A stretch of 64,000 nucleotides of DNA. It comes from Quillaja saponaria (Eukaryota; Streptophyta; Magnoliopsida; Fabales; Quillajaceae). The first letter of the stretch is position 1. Each line of letters opens with the position of its first letter. The DNA is taken from assembly GCA_029379385.1 (NCBI GenBank), contig CM055606.1, positions 62,001 through 126,000 on the forward strand. Direction: 5' to 3'. Under the pieces are notes generated by a model that was not told the origin of the DNA, did not search any database, and saw nothing but the letters and a program-made list of their open reading frames with translations. The position numbers and the translations under genes were made by a program. Of this stretch, positions 38,138 to 49,873 are shown one piece after another.

Positions 38138-41078
38138 TGCAGTTGCAGATACTCTGTTAATATAGTTCGGAAGGAACACACAGAGAAAGAGAGAGAGAGA
38201 GAAAGAAACAGACGGACAAACGCTGGAGGTTCAGAGACAATGGAGTTCGGGAAAAACAACCTCAGTAATGTAGTTCTTTTCTTTTTCTTTGTAATTTGAT
38301 TTCTTTAGTAAATTACTCTCCTCTCATTATTACACAAAATTTTTGATATTATATATATATATTATTTCCTTTTCTTTTCTTGCATATTCTCACAATTTTT
38401 AAATTCAAACATAACCTTATTTGGTTTCATTTTTATAAGTGTTTTCTTACCTATTATATTATAGAGCTATTCAATTATTGAACTTAAACGTATTTTATTA
38501 CGTAGACCGAGTTAGGCTTACCTATAACTGTCATAAAACTTGAAAACCAATTATTATTTTGTTTAAATTCTAAATATTTAATAGCAAATGTTTAAATATC
38601 CTTATAATCTAAAGAGGATTGTTTCTCAAAGGCAGACACTAAAAAGCTGCATGCCTTTCAAATTATTATTATTATTATTATTTTTTTACTTTTAACAAAT
38701 ATACTTCTAAAAGCTATTATTGATAAAAATAAAAACTAAATTGAATATATATCCTTTTGATAATTTATATAACAAAAAAAAAATTATTTATTAAATCATG
38801 TGTGCAAACCTGATTTCTAAAGTTTCCCATTTGAAACCAAAAACTAAACAAAATTGACCCTTAATGATTTGTCCATGGAGTTTGAGGTACTTTATTTTAC
38901 GGTGCCACCCAACTTCATCTTAATTAATTATACCTTTTTTTTTCTTCTAAAAATTTACGTTAAGAGAGTCTATTAATATTTTGAAGTCCTCATAATTTAA
39001 TTTATCCACTCAGGTTAAATATTTAATTTAAATAATTCTAAATTGTATTATATTCAAACTAAATGATGATGTGTGAAATTTAAATAAACTCTAATTGATC
39101 AAATGTTGCTGTTATTTTCTCAATTAGTTATTGATATCATCCACTCAGTCGAAGCATAGTTCTCTTATTTTTGATATTTTATTAAATATAAATAAATTGA
39201 ACCAAGAATAGTGACAGAATCAGAAATTTTGTTCAGTGTGATCAACAAATTTTCTTACTCACTAAACTAGTTGGAACATGGGTATGTTATGCCACATTAT
39301 ATTAAAACTCACTACTCAATAAAACTTAAAGATAAATAATAATTCTAGATCATTAGTTATAAATAATTTTATTAAATACAAAATTTAAAATTAGGATTTA
39401 AAAATTTTTATAACTTACTTTCAATATTGAAAAAAAAAAAAAAACTACTTCCATTAGCTGAGTAAGACTTTCTATAATTTAAGATTTTTCTTTTTGGATT
39501 GTCACTTAATTAAGTAACTACTAAATTGTTAAGATTAATTTTTTGTTTGGAAAGAAAAGAGAAGAAAGATCACTTGGTCTATTTTTTCATTGACAAAGCC
39601 AAATTCATTCTCGACTCATATTTACTATTTTTGTCAATACCTATTTTATCCAATTCAAATATAAAAATATTATATATATCCTATACTTTTTCAAAATTTC
39701 CATGTGATAAATTGATCCCACTTCATATGTGGATCCGTATAAATGAACATAAAATTATGTATAAAAAAATAGAAAGACTACAAAATAAGAGAAATTCATA
39801 TCGATTTTGAGTCAAATTTTAACTGCTTTCAGGATGAATCATTACCTAACTAGATGGTATTTTAACATCATATCTAAACCCATTCTAGTCTACTGCCATA
39901 TCTAGATTCTATATTAGACCTCTCACACAGAAAATCATGGTTAACAATTCATCTTTACATTTGACCATGTAATGGCCAAATCATTTGAACTGCTTGCACC
40001 AAAATACACGTACGTATGGGCACTGTAATGATCAAGCGAAGCATCTAAAAGTATATGAGCTTCCTTCTGTTTAGATGACAGCATCACGAATTAAGTTGAT
40101 AATGGAAAATGGAAACCAAAAATTGCACAAACTGGTTTAAAAAAAACAATGCTTTTTGCAAACTAACAAGTTCAGGCTTCAAAATATTGAATATATAGAT
40201 TGCAAACTTCAGCAGGACACAAAATGTCAGCACAAATTGATTTAAGTATCTAAAACTCATTAACAGCCATATGATTCATTAAGTCACTTTATGAAAGTAA
40301 TAATGCCACCAAAAGAAAATGAAGTTGGGTCATCCCCAGCAACTGACCTCAGTCACCCGGAATCACCTCACAAGTCACTGCAATTAAGACTAAAGATCAC
40401 TGCCCAATACCAGAAACAACAATAACAAGGAAGCATGCATTGCCATTTTGGCTGATCCAGTGATGCTGTACCATTCAGAATTTCAATTGGATCAGATATT
40501 GTATACATCCATGCAAGAAACAAATTGATCTGTACAACAAAAACAAAAAAAAAAGACCTCCATTCTCAGAAAGCATTTTCAATCTATTATGGTTTTTCTT
40601 CCTTATATTGATATGTTCCTTCTGTATGTTGCATTTTTTTCTTCTTTAGTGTAACTCCACAAGCTAATCCTGTTGAAATTTCAGAATGTGCATCCAGATG
40701 CTCATAGTCCATGCTAAGCTTGATGCATGACGTCCTGCACTTTTCACAGCCCTTTGTCCAACCGAGATTGCAGAGAAGATTGACACTGAAAATCTGCAAT
40801 GAAAGTAGAAATAACTTACCGACAAGATATTGGACATTTTAAAAACATATAACCTTGGGTTTGTGGAAACTAATATCTACCATGTTCAATTTCAGTTTCA
40901 CGCGGAATTAAGAAAATAGCACATCTGCAACCAAATTAATTTGCTTATAATTTAAGGCAAAGGCAAAAATTTATCCATTTTATGCTGAAGCATGGCATCA
41001 GGCAACTTTGAGGATGTTTACAATTTACTATATTGCAACCAACAAATGGCAGAGATTGAATGACTCACCTCCCTACTG
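38138..41078. other. IMPL2 5' side, AT-rich intergenic DNA and RING-gene 3' untranslated region
   Basis: A GA-rich IMPL2 leader (38170-38215) is followed by 1.5 kb of AT-rich sequence without genes. The right-hand part (about 40,100-41,078) is probably the RING gene's 3' untranslated region. Just after its stop, on the - strand, a GGAG|GTGAGT donor and a TGCAG|ATTTTC acceptor near 40,797 suggest an intron in the 3' UTR. The 70-codon frame at 40587-40799 lies in that last exon and is not called a gene. Confidence 0.5.
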
Positions 41079-43722
41079 CTAAGAAGCAGCTAATTGCTTG
41101 CTAGATTTTGCCCAGAAGAAGCCCTTCTTTCTGGAAGGGTGATTATCTGACAAGCTTCTGGACCCCTTTGAGCCAAATGAAAAGTGTCGCCTTAGGAAAG
41201 GCCTTCCCAAGGAGCTTTTCATGCTAGAACTGGACCCTAACCTGGGGCCCTTTTCTTGATGCCCGCTACCTTTCAAGTTATTGAACACAACAGAATCATC
41301 ATCATTATCACTATCCACAACCCGGTTCCTCGATTTCTTGTTTCTAGCCTTCAAATCTGTTTCAGCTTTCAATGCCTTTTCAGACAGCACAAGAGTCTGT
41401 TTCTCCCCAAAAGTACAAACTGGGCAAGCTGGATCATACTTGTTGATTTCAGGTGTCATATTCTCCAAACACTCAGCATGATAAGCATGTCCACAAATAA
41501 GAACAGCAACTACAGAGAGATCATTATTTGCAATTATCTTTTGGCAGCCCCATGAAGATTTCTCAGTCAAAAACTTTGAGCAAACCCCGCATGCTTGCAA
41601 ATCAACAGCAGAAATTGAAAATCGGCTACTGGATCTGGCGAACTTTTCACGATTAATGCCAAAGGATTCACTATTGAAAGACCACCTGTCTCTATGAGAA
41701 TTACCCATGAGCTCAGAAAAGGCATGCATAGACCAACTATCCGAAGATCCACCATTGGAGCCCCTAGCTGATTCGTTGCTCCATGTCGGGAATACTGGCC
41801 TTTCTTCAGACACCGAATAGTTGCTTGGTGACTTGAATCCAAGAATTTGGCTATCTGATACCTGCCGTAATAGTTCGTGTCCTGGAGAGCGGCGAGGCCA
41901 TCTTAATGGCGTTGAGCTGGCAGGAGGCAGGTGACTATGTGATGACAAAGGAGATGTTGACAATGAAGTAGAAGGCAATGAAAGTGACAGTTTTGTGGGA
42001 GATGGATACGAAGCTATCGGGGATTCAGTTGATCCTTTCACCTGAAACATTATCCATGTGTAGGAAGAACTATCATGTCTGGAATTGGTGGTATCAAACA
42101 AAGAATGAACAAAAAATTAACCAAAAAAAAAAAAAGCACTCACCTGTTCCACAGTCAAATCGATCCTTGAAATAGATTGATCTGCCATAATTGCATTAAA
42201 TTATATCAGGTACAACAAATCAGCCAGCGAAGACGATACTAAGTAAAACCATTTAAAGCTCTGTACATGTAATGTACTTTTGAACTTGATCAATGTCTTT
42301 CATGTGTGCAGAATGGCATTCACCACTCAGGGGAATGCAGAATCATGCTTTACAAAACCTCCACAATGATCTACTTATGAAGCTCCAGAATACCAATAAA
42401 TAAATAAATAAATAAAATCTAGTCTCTCCTAAAGATAAATTCCACCGCAGGGACCTCTCGCTTTTGAGAGTGCATCAGGTGTTTTTGCATGAATACCTAA
42501 GAATCCACTGAAACATTATAGTTGCAACAATTTATATTCTTGGGTAAGACATCAGATGTGAGAAACAAAAGCATAGTTAGATAGTAAATATATGTTTATT
42601 GTGTACTATGTATAGGGGATTTAGCTAAAACCTTTTTGCAAAGCTGCAAATAGTTAGAAAAACAGAAGAAGTTGATTACTATAACTTATCCACTGGTAAT
42701 CCATATAATTTGCATTTAGAATTATGATATATTCACATATTAAACACAAATCATGGTAAAAGTATAGATATTTCATCATCACTAACTCTTTCAATAAGAT
42801 AGCGAGGAAACGGTTATAATGGATGAGCTGTGACAGACCAGAATGGGACATCTTTTAAGAAAAATAAAAAGCTACACCAGCAGGATGATAGTCATGTTCT
42901 CATCATCTCATGTATAATAAATGCAAAAAGAAAGCCCACGAGTAGTGTAAAAAGAGAAACAAAAATGAGGAAAAGAATAGTCAACTTCCACAATTCAACG
43001 TCAAAAAAGTTTCCAAAAATAGGCCTTATGAAAGCTGGTCATTCTTAATAAAACCATTCATAATTACACAAGAAGAACACCCCTCAACATGATATGTCAA
43101 ATGGATATCCTCCCACCAACACTACATTTCCTTTTTCCATGTTTCCAATCCAAGGACCTTGCAAAATGATCACTATCATAGGCATTCCAAGCCAAAATCA
43201 ACAAAGGAGAAAACTGAAACTTAAATCAGATCCAATGCACAAGAAGATGAGTAGTAGAATCCCCAATGATCCCACCCTAGCACATGCTACACCAGCTAAC
43301 AACTACTACCACTCCTTTTTTTTTCAGATCATCAGCTGTCCAGATGAGATCAAACTCAAAGCTTTCCAAACAAAGAGCGAAGCCTTCTTCTCCACATCGC
43401 ACTCATAACATATCAACTTAATTCACTTAAGAGCAAGGTACTAAAATTCGTTTTGAGATACCATTTCAATAAGTGAAAATTGGAAACATAAATGATTCGT
43501 GAAACAGAATGGAAATGGTAAATTAATTGAAAACACATGGAAATGCTTGAAAACATATAATTTTAATTGTAAGTATCCAACATGATTAATTTAGTACATA
43601 TAAGGCTCATAAATACATACCAAAGTAAAAACCTTAACATAGACATACAAATTTAAGGTAAGATCAAATTACAATCAGGTCCAACTCTAACATTAGAAGC
43701 CCTTAGGATGCTTATATAATAT

Positions 43723-43759
<37 letters not shown>

Positions 43760-44763
43760 AAATTTATGTAAAATAGTTACATAAAACAAGAAATTTCCTC
43801 AACAACAAATTTATAAAATTATTTTCATCAAATTTTACCGAAAACAATTAGTTTCAAACGAAAAACTGCACATTTCCTATGAAAACGATACACCCGTTTC
43901 GATGGAAACAACACCGTTTCAACTGAAATTTTATGTTTTGTTTTTGAAGGGGTGTTTTGCTTCCATAACTGTAGAAACGGTAAGCCATCATCAAACTGAT
44001 AGCCTCTGCCAAACAAGAGTATCTCAGCGAACATCCACCACGGATAAAACAAACCAGAGTATGATTTTAGAGGTAAAATCTACTGTCCCAAGAACAATGC
44101 AAAAGGCAAGCCATCATCAAACTGAAAGCCTCTATCAGCCCTTTTCCTTAGCTATTTCCCTCCAAAACCATCATTTTGAACAAATTTGTTACTGGTTTCC
44201 ATTTTTCTTCAATGTGGTAGCATGCCAAAAGAATCTTACCTAGAAATCATTAGCGTGTCTTCCACAACAGCTTTTATTGTAAGTGAGAGGTCTTGACCAA
44301 AGTAATTCACCTGTATTTTCTCATTTCAATGCTAAACAGCAGAGGAAATGTAAAGTTTGGAGGTTCCAATTCTAACAAGCCCATACCAAGCACGAAACTA
44401 ACATGTTTAACAACAACGCCCAGATACTATGACAGATTAAAAGTACCTGAAATAGAAGTCCTCATATGCACATCAGTTCCTTCAGAAATTGGTGATTTTT
44501 GCCATGTACGCCTTCGAAAACTATGCAATGGACTTCCATCCTCCGAATGCAAATGCTGATTCATATTTATTATCTGGCACATCATTCCGGCTAGTACCAT
44601 CTGAAAACCAATTTATAGATGTATCTTCACCTGCTACTCGCCCACGATTATCCCATCGAAAGCTCCATGATGGAGAATACCGAATATTCCGGTGCAAAAT
44701 TTCACCACTGGAACCATTTATTATAGTTTTGTCTCTAGCAGCAACACAACAAGCATTTCCCAT
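41079..44763 (-). CDS. RING-finger (C3H2C3-like) protein gene with an apparent 1-nt frameshift in the first coding exon
   Basis: Three coding exons on the - strand: 44447-44763, 42144-42181, 41079-42041. Exon 1 begins MGNACCVAARDKTIINGSSG (a possible N-myristoylation start) and reads INWFSDGTSRNDVPDNKYES, then hits a stop at 44521 because the frame slips near 44546. The +1 frame stays open from there (SEDGSPLHSFRRRTWQKSP) to the exon end, and its phase fits exon 2 (DQSISRIDLTVEQ) and exon 3. Corrected, the protein would be 438 residues. Exon 3 carries the RING cysteines CGVC, CGHAYHAEC and CPVC and a basic Ser-rich tail. The family matches Arabidopsis At2g21500/At4g39140, proteins of unknown substrate, presumably E3 ligases. 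Either the allele is broken or the extra T is a sequencing error. A 2.3-kb intron separates exons 1 and 2. Confidence 0.85.
43720..43759 (+). repeat. Compound (AC)n(AT)n microsatellite in the RING-gene intron
   Basis: About six AC units run directly into about ten AT units. Confidence 0.9.
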
Positions 44764-45870
44764 GCTCAGACTTACTGACTTTAAACTTTTTAGCTTCTTA
44801 TGACTTATATTAACAGCAACTATAAGTCACATCTGCGAAACAAGTCTCCACCACCGACCTGAACTACAGTTGTTCTTCTGTAAGTAATGGAACAGGCGAA
44901 TATCAGTATGATGAACAACACTGTGGCAGTCAAATGCATAATCTGAAAAAGATGATAGTTCTATCCAAACTTCTATATCCTAGTAAACAACGGATCAACA
45001 AAACCATTGTACCTCAAATAATGTATTAAACTAGATAGAATTCCAAATTACAAAATCCATAACCGTATCTCATTGGATAAAATTCATATAAGAACCGAGC
45101 TTAGAATATAAAACAAAACAAAATCAAATTGCAAGCTTAATGGTTAATCTAATACATACAATTTTAGGGTTTCAAGATCTCCCAGTAACCCCATTTCCAA
45201 AATCAACTAAGTGGTCATGAAGAAAGAAAAAAAAAGAGAACTTTAGTAGATAAAAATAAAAACTTTTTAAGTGAACTCACACTATCATAAACTGTAAAAG
45301 AAAATAAAAATGAAATAGTAACCGAATTTCATTACTAGCCATTGATACTAACCTCCCGAGCACTGAAAACACGTGCAAAAAAAAAGACCCAGAAACGATT
45401 CAATCTGCTACTGTTAGAGGAGCTCAGTGTGAGCCTTAAATCAAGATGTACAAAGAGACCAAAAATAGAAATTTTTTAAAACACTTAATAAGTCAGAAGG
45501 ATCCGAAATTCATGCGGAAAAAAAGGAATACACAGTCAAAAGCAGTAAAATACCCAATTTTTTCAAAAATAATTAATAAAATGCACAATTTTTTTTTTTA
45601 AATGGAAGATAAACACTATGAATTCGGTGATCAATATACACACAGCTGCCTACATTTCGTCATCTAAAATTGAGTCACCGAATACAAACACAAAAAACAG
45701 AACCTGACATGATCGAACCCTACCTTTACAGTGCATACGCACCGAAACCCAAGTAGCTATAGAGGCAAAAAAAAAATTTCTTGTAAGAGAGAGAAAGTGA
45801 GGAGGAGACGTAAAAAAAAGGAGGAAGAGACAGAGAGACTTTGGCTGTGTGCTCGTTTTTGCAGGGAAAG
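44764..45870 (-). other. Inferred 5' leader and leader intron of the RING gene
   Basis: On the - strand an acceptor TTTCGCAG|ATGTGAC lies about 70 bp before the ATG. A possible donor AAAG|GTAGGGTT lies near 45,720, downstream of a CT-rich stretch (45,780-45,850) that looks like a plant leader. A leader exon plus a roughly 0.9-kb leader intron is therefore likely. No coding frame is supported here. Confidence 0.4.
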
Positions 45871-46764
45871 ACAAGGAAAGAGGTCGTTTTGGACGGTTTT
45901 ACTAACGCCGTTAACACCCTCCTAGTGTTCCTCCTTCTGTGATGCGGTTAAATATGACGGGGTTAAGTGACGCATGATTTGGGAATTTGTGCCACTTAAG
46001 ATGTAACCCATTTTTGTTATTTACTCCCAATAAAATAACCAAACTTTGACATAACATTACTATTTGCCCAAATTACTGCACTGGGTAATTCCCTGCAGAA
46101 AAAGGGGCAATATAGTAATTCTAGTATTTGTTTTTTTCTCAGAAATTACACTCAGTGTGTCTTAATTTAATTTTTCTTTGACCATTTTCTCCTTGTCCGT
46201 ATCAATGCTTTCACACAAAGTTTAAAAAAAAACTTTAATATAAAAAGTTAACTACTTCTGGGTGCCTTATGCAGTAAGCGGAGTGCGCAGTACGCATTCT
46301 TTGCCTTTTTTTTATGTTAGAAAGATTTATTAGATTCTTTGTTATTGCTCTAGTTAATTTCATTTATTTATTTTTTATATTCTAGTGTACAATTTTTTTA
46401 TTTCTAATTTTGGTTTTGGCAACCTTTGAATATGAAATAGGTTCATTAAAAAGAGGAAAAAAAAAAAACTTCTATTTCTATATTGAATTAAAAGGGAGTC
46501 AACTTGAAGTTGGCCAAGCTAAACTTTTATTTTCTTTCTTTTTCTCATTTGTAAGATGAGTTGCTTATTTTATGAATGGGTTGTTGAAATTTGGGTTGGT
46601 GGAGATAGTGATATATAGCATATTGGTTTTTGATCAATTATAATAATCCACCAATATACTACATTTACATTTGGTCTTTGCAACATTTATAACTTATTTT
46701 TGCAAGTTGAACTTATGGGGCAGGATGAAGATTTGAGTTAGAGTTAATATTTACTGTCAGTGTA

Positions 46765-46798
<34 letters not shown>

Positions 46799-48848
46799 AG
46801 TAATTGATAGTACAAATATATGATGTTTTTTTATTTGTTGATAATATAAAAATTCCTTAAACTGTTAATTAATTAATTATGGAAAGTATTTGTCCAGAGA
46901 AGTATCCTGGAGATTGAAGATTTAACAACTAAAAAATAATGGGTGCAACTTGTGTTCAGTTATTGAATATATTCAATTTATAAAATATGAATATTAATAA
47001 TTTATTTATTTATTTTTGTTTTTAAAAAAATAAATATATTACTACATAACCTAAAAAAGATAATTATTGTTGAAATAATTTATGTAAATTATAATTTTTC
47101 CTTTCTTCAAGTATTGTGCACAGTAATAAGCAAGCTGTACTCTCAAGTTGAAAACATAAATTCAAGTCTTAGAATAGGTAATTATTAAGAGACTATTCTA
47201 GTCACGACATAACTCAAGAAATTAGTCTCGTAGTAATGTGTGTGAGAAACCGCAAAACCACAAAAACTGTGTTTGGTAGTGTAGAGGGGGGAATGTGAGC
47301 TCATCTCCCAGCCGGTGCCACACGGATCCACAAGTGAGCAGCCCAAAAGGCCCAAATTATTTGGGCTTATCGGGCCTATTTCATTGTGCAAAAAGTAAGA
47401 GTCCACATTGTTGTTTGACGTAATATTAAACAGTAGAGTATTTCATGATCCAATAACTTTATAATTCAATTTTTTTCTTAGTTCAATATCAAAACCAAGA
47501 TAAGTTTAGATACATCTCAATATAAAATTATTTAAAATAAAAAGGAAAAGAACAACATTTTGAATGAACATTAAAAGAATATTAAGCTTTGCATAATGAC
47601 CACTATTATTGGATTATTATATTTTAATTATTTATTGGTAGACTTAGTGACGGAGACATGAATTTTGTACTAGCAGGGTAAAAAAAAAAAGAGTTCCTAG
47701 ATAAATACTTTTTAATTTTTATCATGGATCTGTGTGAAAAAAATTTGTATGTCAAAATAATTACGAATTTGTTTCAAAATATTTGTAGTAATAGTGATCT
47801 AATATATTGTTAATTTTTTGTAAGTAACTTATCGATGGATTAATTAGAAGAGTAAGGTAGTTATGTAAGAAATTAAAAAAAATTATTCTAACATGTTATC
47901 ATACTTAATAGTCAATGTTCAATTAAAATTAATCCAATCCCACAATATCAATTGAATCAAAACTAAATGAAAAATAAATTAGTTAGAGATGTCAAACATT
48001 CTAAATTGTCATTAATTATTTTTATAATTTATGCGGAAACTTAGAGTTTGAAATTTAGGGTTAATAATTTATAATATCAAATTCTAGAATAAAGGTATAC
48101 ATAGATTTTAATATATATCACAATTGGTAAGACATATATAACAATGTTTACTTTTCATTCTTTCTTCTTTTTTTCTCATTTTCTCTTTGTTACTTATGCA
48201 TTTTGACATTTCCCCTTTTATTTTATTGATTTTCCTTTTTATTTTAACTATTTAACAATTTATATAATTAATTATTCTTGAATTTGATTGGGTGAAAAGA
48301 GAGATAATGTAAGGTTGCTGTGTCTTCTTCCTAAAAGTAAGTAACCTTTATAAAAATTACAACAATATTTACTCTTTTTTTATTATTATTATTGGAAGAT
48401 TGATTCCATTTAATTAATAATCAGTGAATCAATTTTCAAATATTATGTAATTTTTTAAGAGTTTATTGGTTGTATGAATTTAGTTTTACTAAGTATGAAT
48501 GAAAATAATCAGTTTAACTCACTTGACATAGTACTCGGTTTTAGGTCATTCCTGCTCCCTTAGGCTAACATAAAAATTGAAAATATGTTTGCCACATAGT
48601 ACTAACACATTGATCATATATATGCCTTCTTAGTTATCTATATAGTACAAAATTATTAGGGTTTCGAAATATTTAAAAGTATTACATCTCTATATATAAT
48701 AACACACTATACTAATTAAACGTTACAAAATTTATTCTAATATTGTAGATCATTATATATTTATTATAGTTATTTTCCAGTACTTAATTATATATATATT
48801 TATACTGAAAATTAAGCAGGCCAGCCTGAATTTGAAGCATGATCATGA
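45871..48848. other. AT-rich intergenic sequence
   Basis: About 3 kb without a supported gene. It holds a TA microsatellite (46764-46793) and a locally GC-richer patch at 47,200-47,400 with AGGCCCA and TGGGCTT words, which may be a fragment of an unknown repeat. Confidence 0.55.
46764..46793 (+). repeat. TA microsatellite
   Basis: About fourteen uninterrupted AT/TA units. Confidence 0.9.
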
Positions 48849-49154
48849 TCAGTTGGGTATGAGCTTGAAAGGAGGCTTAACAAGAGCTGGTGCTGGATCA
48901 TATCTTCCATAATCTTTTGTATTCATTTTAAGAAGCCTTTCATGGATAGAACTCACTTCTTCATCATGCAATGCATTCATATAATATGTTCCCTATACCA
49001 AAAATAATGAATCAGTTAAAAATAAAATTGAAGAGATCAGATGATTTCCATGCAAAAAACTGAAAATTGGTAACATGATCTAGCTAGTTTCATTTACTCA
49101 TGTAAGTTATGCTTGTTATGCACTTAACTGTTAGGTATAAAGCTTTAAAGTCAT

Positions 49155-49185
<31 letters not shown>

Positions 49186-49873
49186 GGAAAGAAAGAAAGA
49201 GAAGGTTTCACTTATTTCAGTACTGAGCACAGTCACAGAAGGCCTAACTTCTGAGCTTCCAAAGTACTTGATCATGTTATAGATGTAATAACATCTATAT
49301 TGTAATAACATCATCGAATTTTCTTCTTCCTTATTACTGTAGCTAGCTACCATATATATCTATCACTTATAATAAGAAGAGAAAGAAGATTGTAAGTCTA
49401 ACCCTAATAAGTTTGTTACAAATTACCTGCTCTTGAGTTGCATCCAAATCTCCAGCCAACTCATCAACAAACTTCGATTTTCGGGCTGCGAAAATTTATA
49501 TATATAGATGGCAAATAAATTACTAAGGTTTGTATAAGCATAACATGTATAGTACTGAACAAAAGCTGCATATAAGAGAAATATAAGCTTCAAAGATTAG
49601 ATTTTTTATTTTTTTTAACTACTAGTTCAAACATGGTTTGCACTGATAAAAGCAAATTGTACTTTAATTTCATATTATTTAGTTGCATCGAGATGCCCAT
49701 TTTATATAGTAAATTCTTCTGACAATGTGAGTGGGATTTGCACCAATTTATAAGGCTGCAGCAGAAAGACCTAAAAAGACACACAGTCACACACCTGAAA
49801 GAGAAGTTGATAAAAGTGACCCAGAAATGAGGAGGAAGAGGAGATTGAACTTGTTGAGAAGCATGAGACCCAT
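48849..49873 (-). CDS. CIF: Casparian strip integrity factor (CIF) peptide hormone precursor
   Basis: Three short exons on the - strand, 49795-49873, 49427-49485 and 48849-48992, join in phase to 93 residues. The start MGLMLLNKFNLLFLLISGSL gives a clear secretion signal. A variable acidic propeptide follows, and the last 21 residues (73-93) read DYGRYDPAPALVKPPF then KLIPN. That matches the family's mature peptide: Asp-Tyr for tyrosine sulfation by TPST, prolines available for hydroxylation, and the conserved PPFKLIPN end of CIF1 and CIF2. In Arabidopsis the stele-made peptide signals through the receptor SGN3/GSO1 to seal the endodermal Casparian strip; related peptides act in other barriers. 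Each exon is too short to appear as a long open frame. Intron 2 holds a GA repeat. Which CIF member it is cannot be settled here. Confidence 0.93.
49155..49185 (+). repeat. GA microsatellite in CIF intron 2
   Basis: About fourteen GA units, followed by a GAAA-rich run. On the gene's strand this is a CT tract within the intron. Confidence 0.9.

Noticed and set aside
40587..40799. 70-codon - strand frame downstream of the RING stop
   Set aside because: It lies in the inferred last untranslated exon, has no recognisable domain and has no separate promoter.
41079..42101. 340-codon single-exon RING frame starting MFDTTNSRH
   Set aside because: Its first 20 codons are intron. A TTTCAG acceptor precedes GTGAAAGG at 42041, and the upstream exons 42144-42181 and 44447-44763 join in phase.
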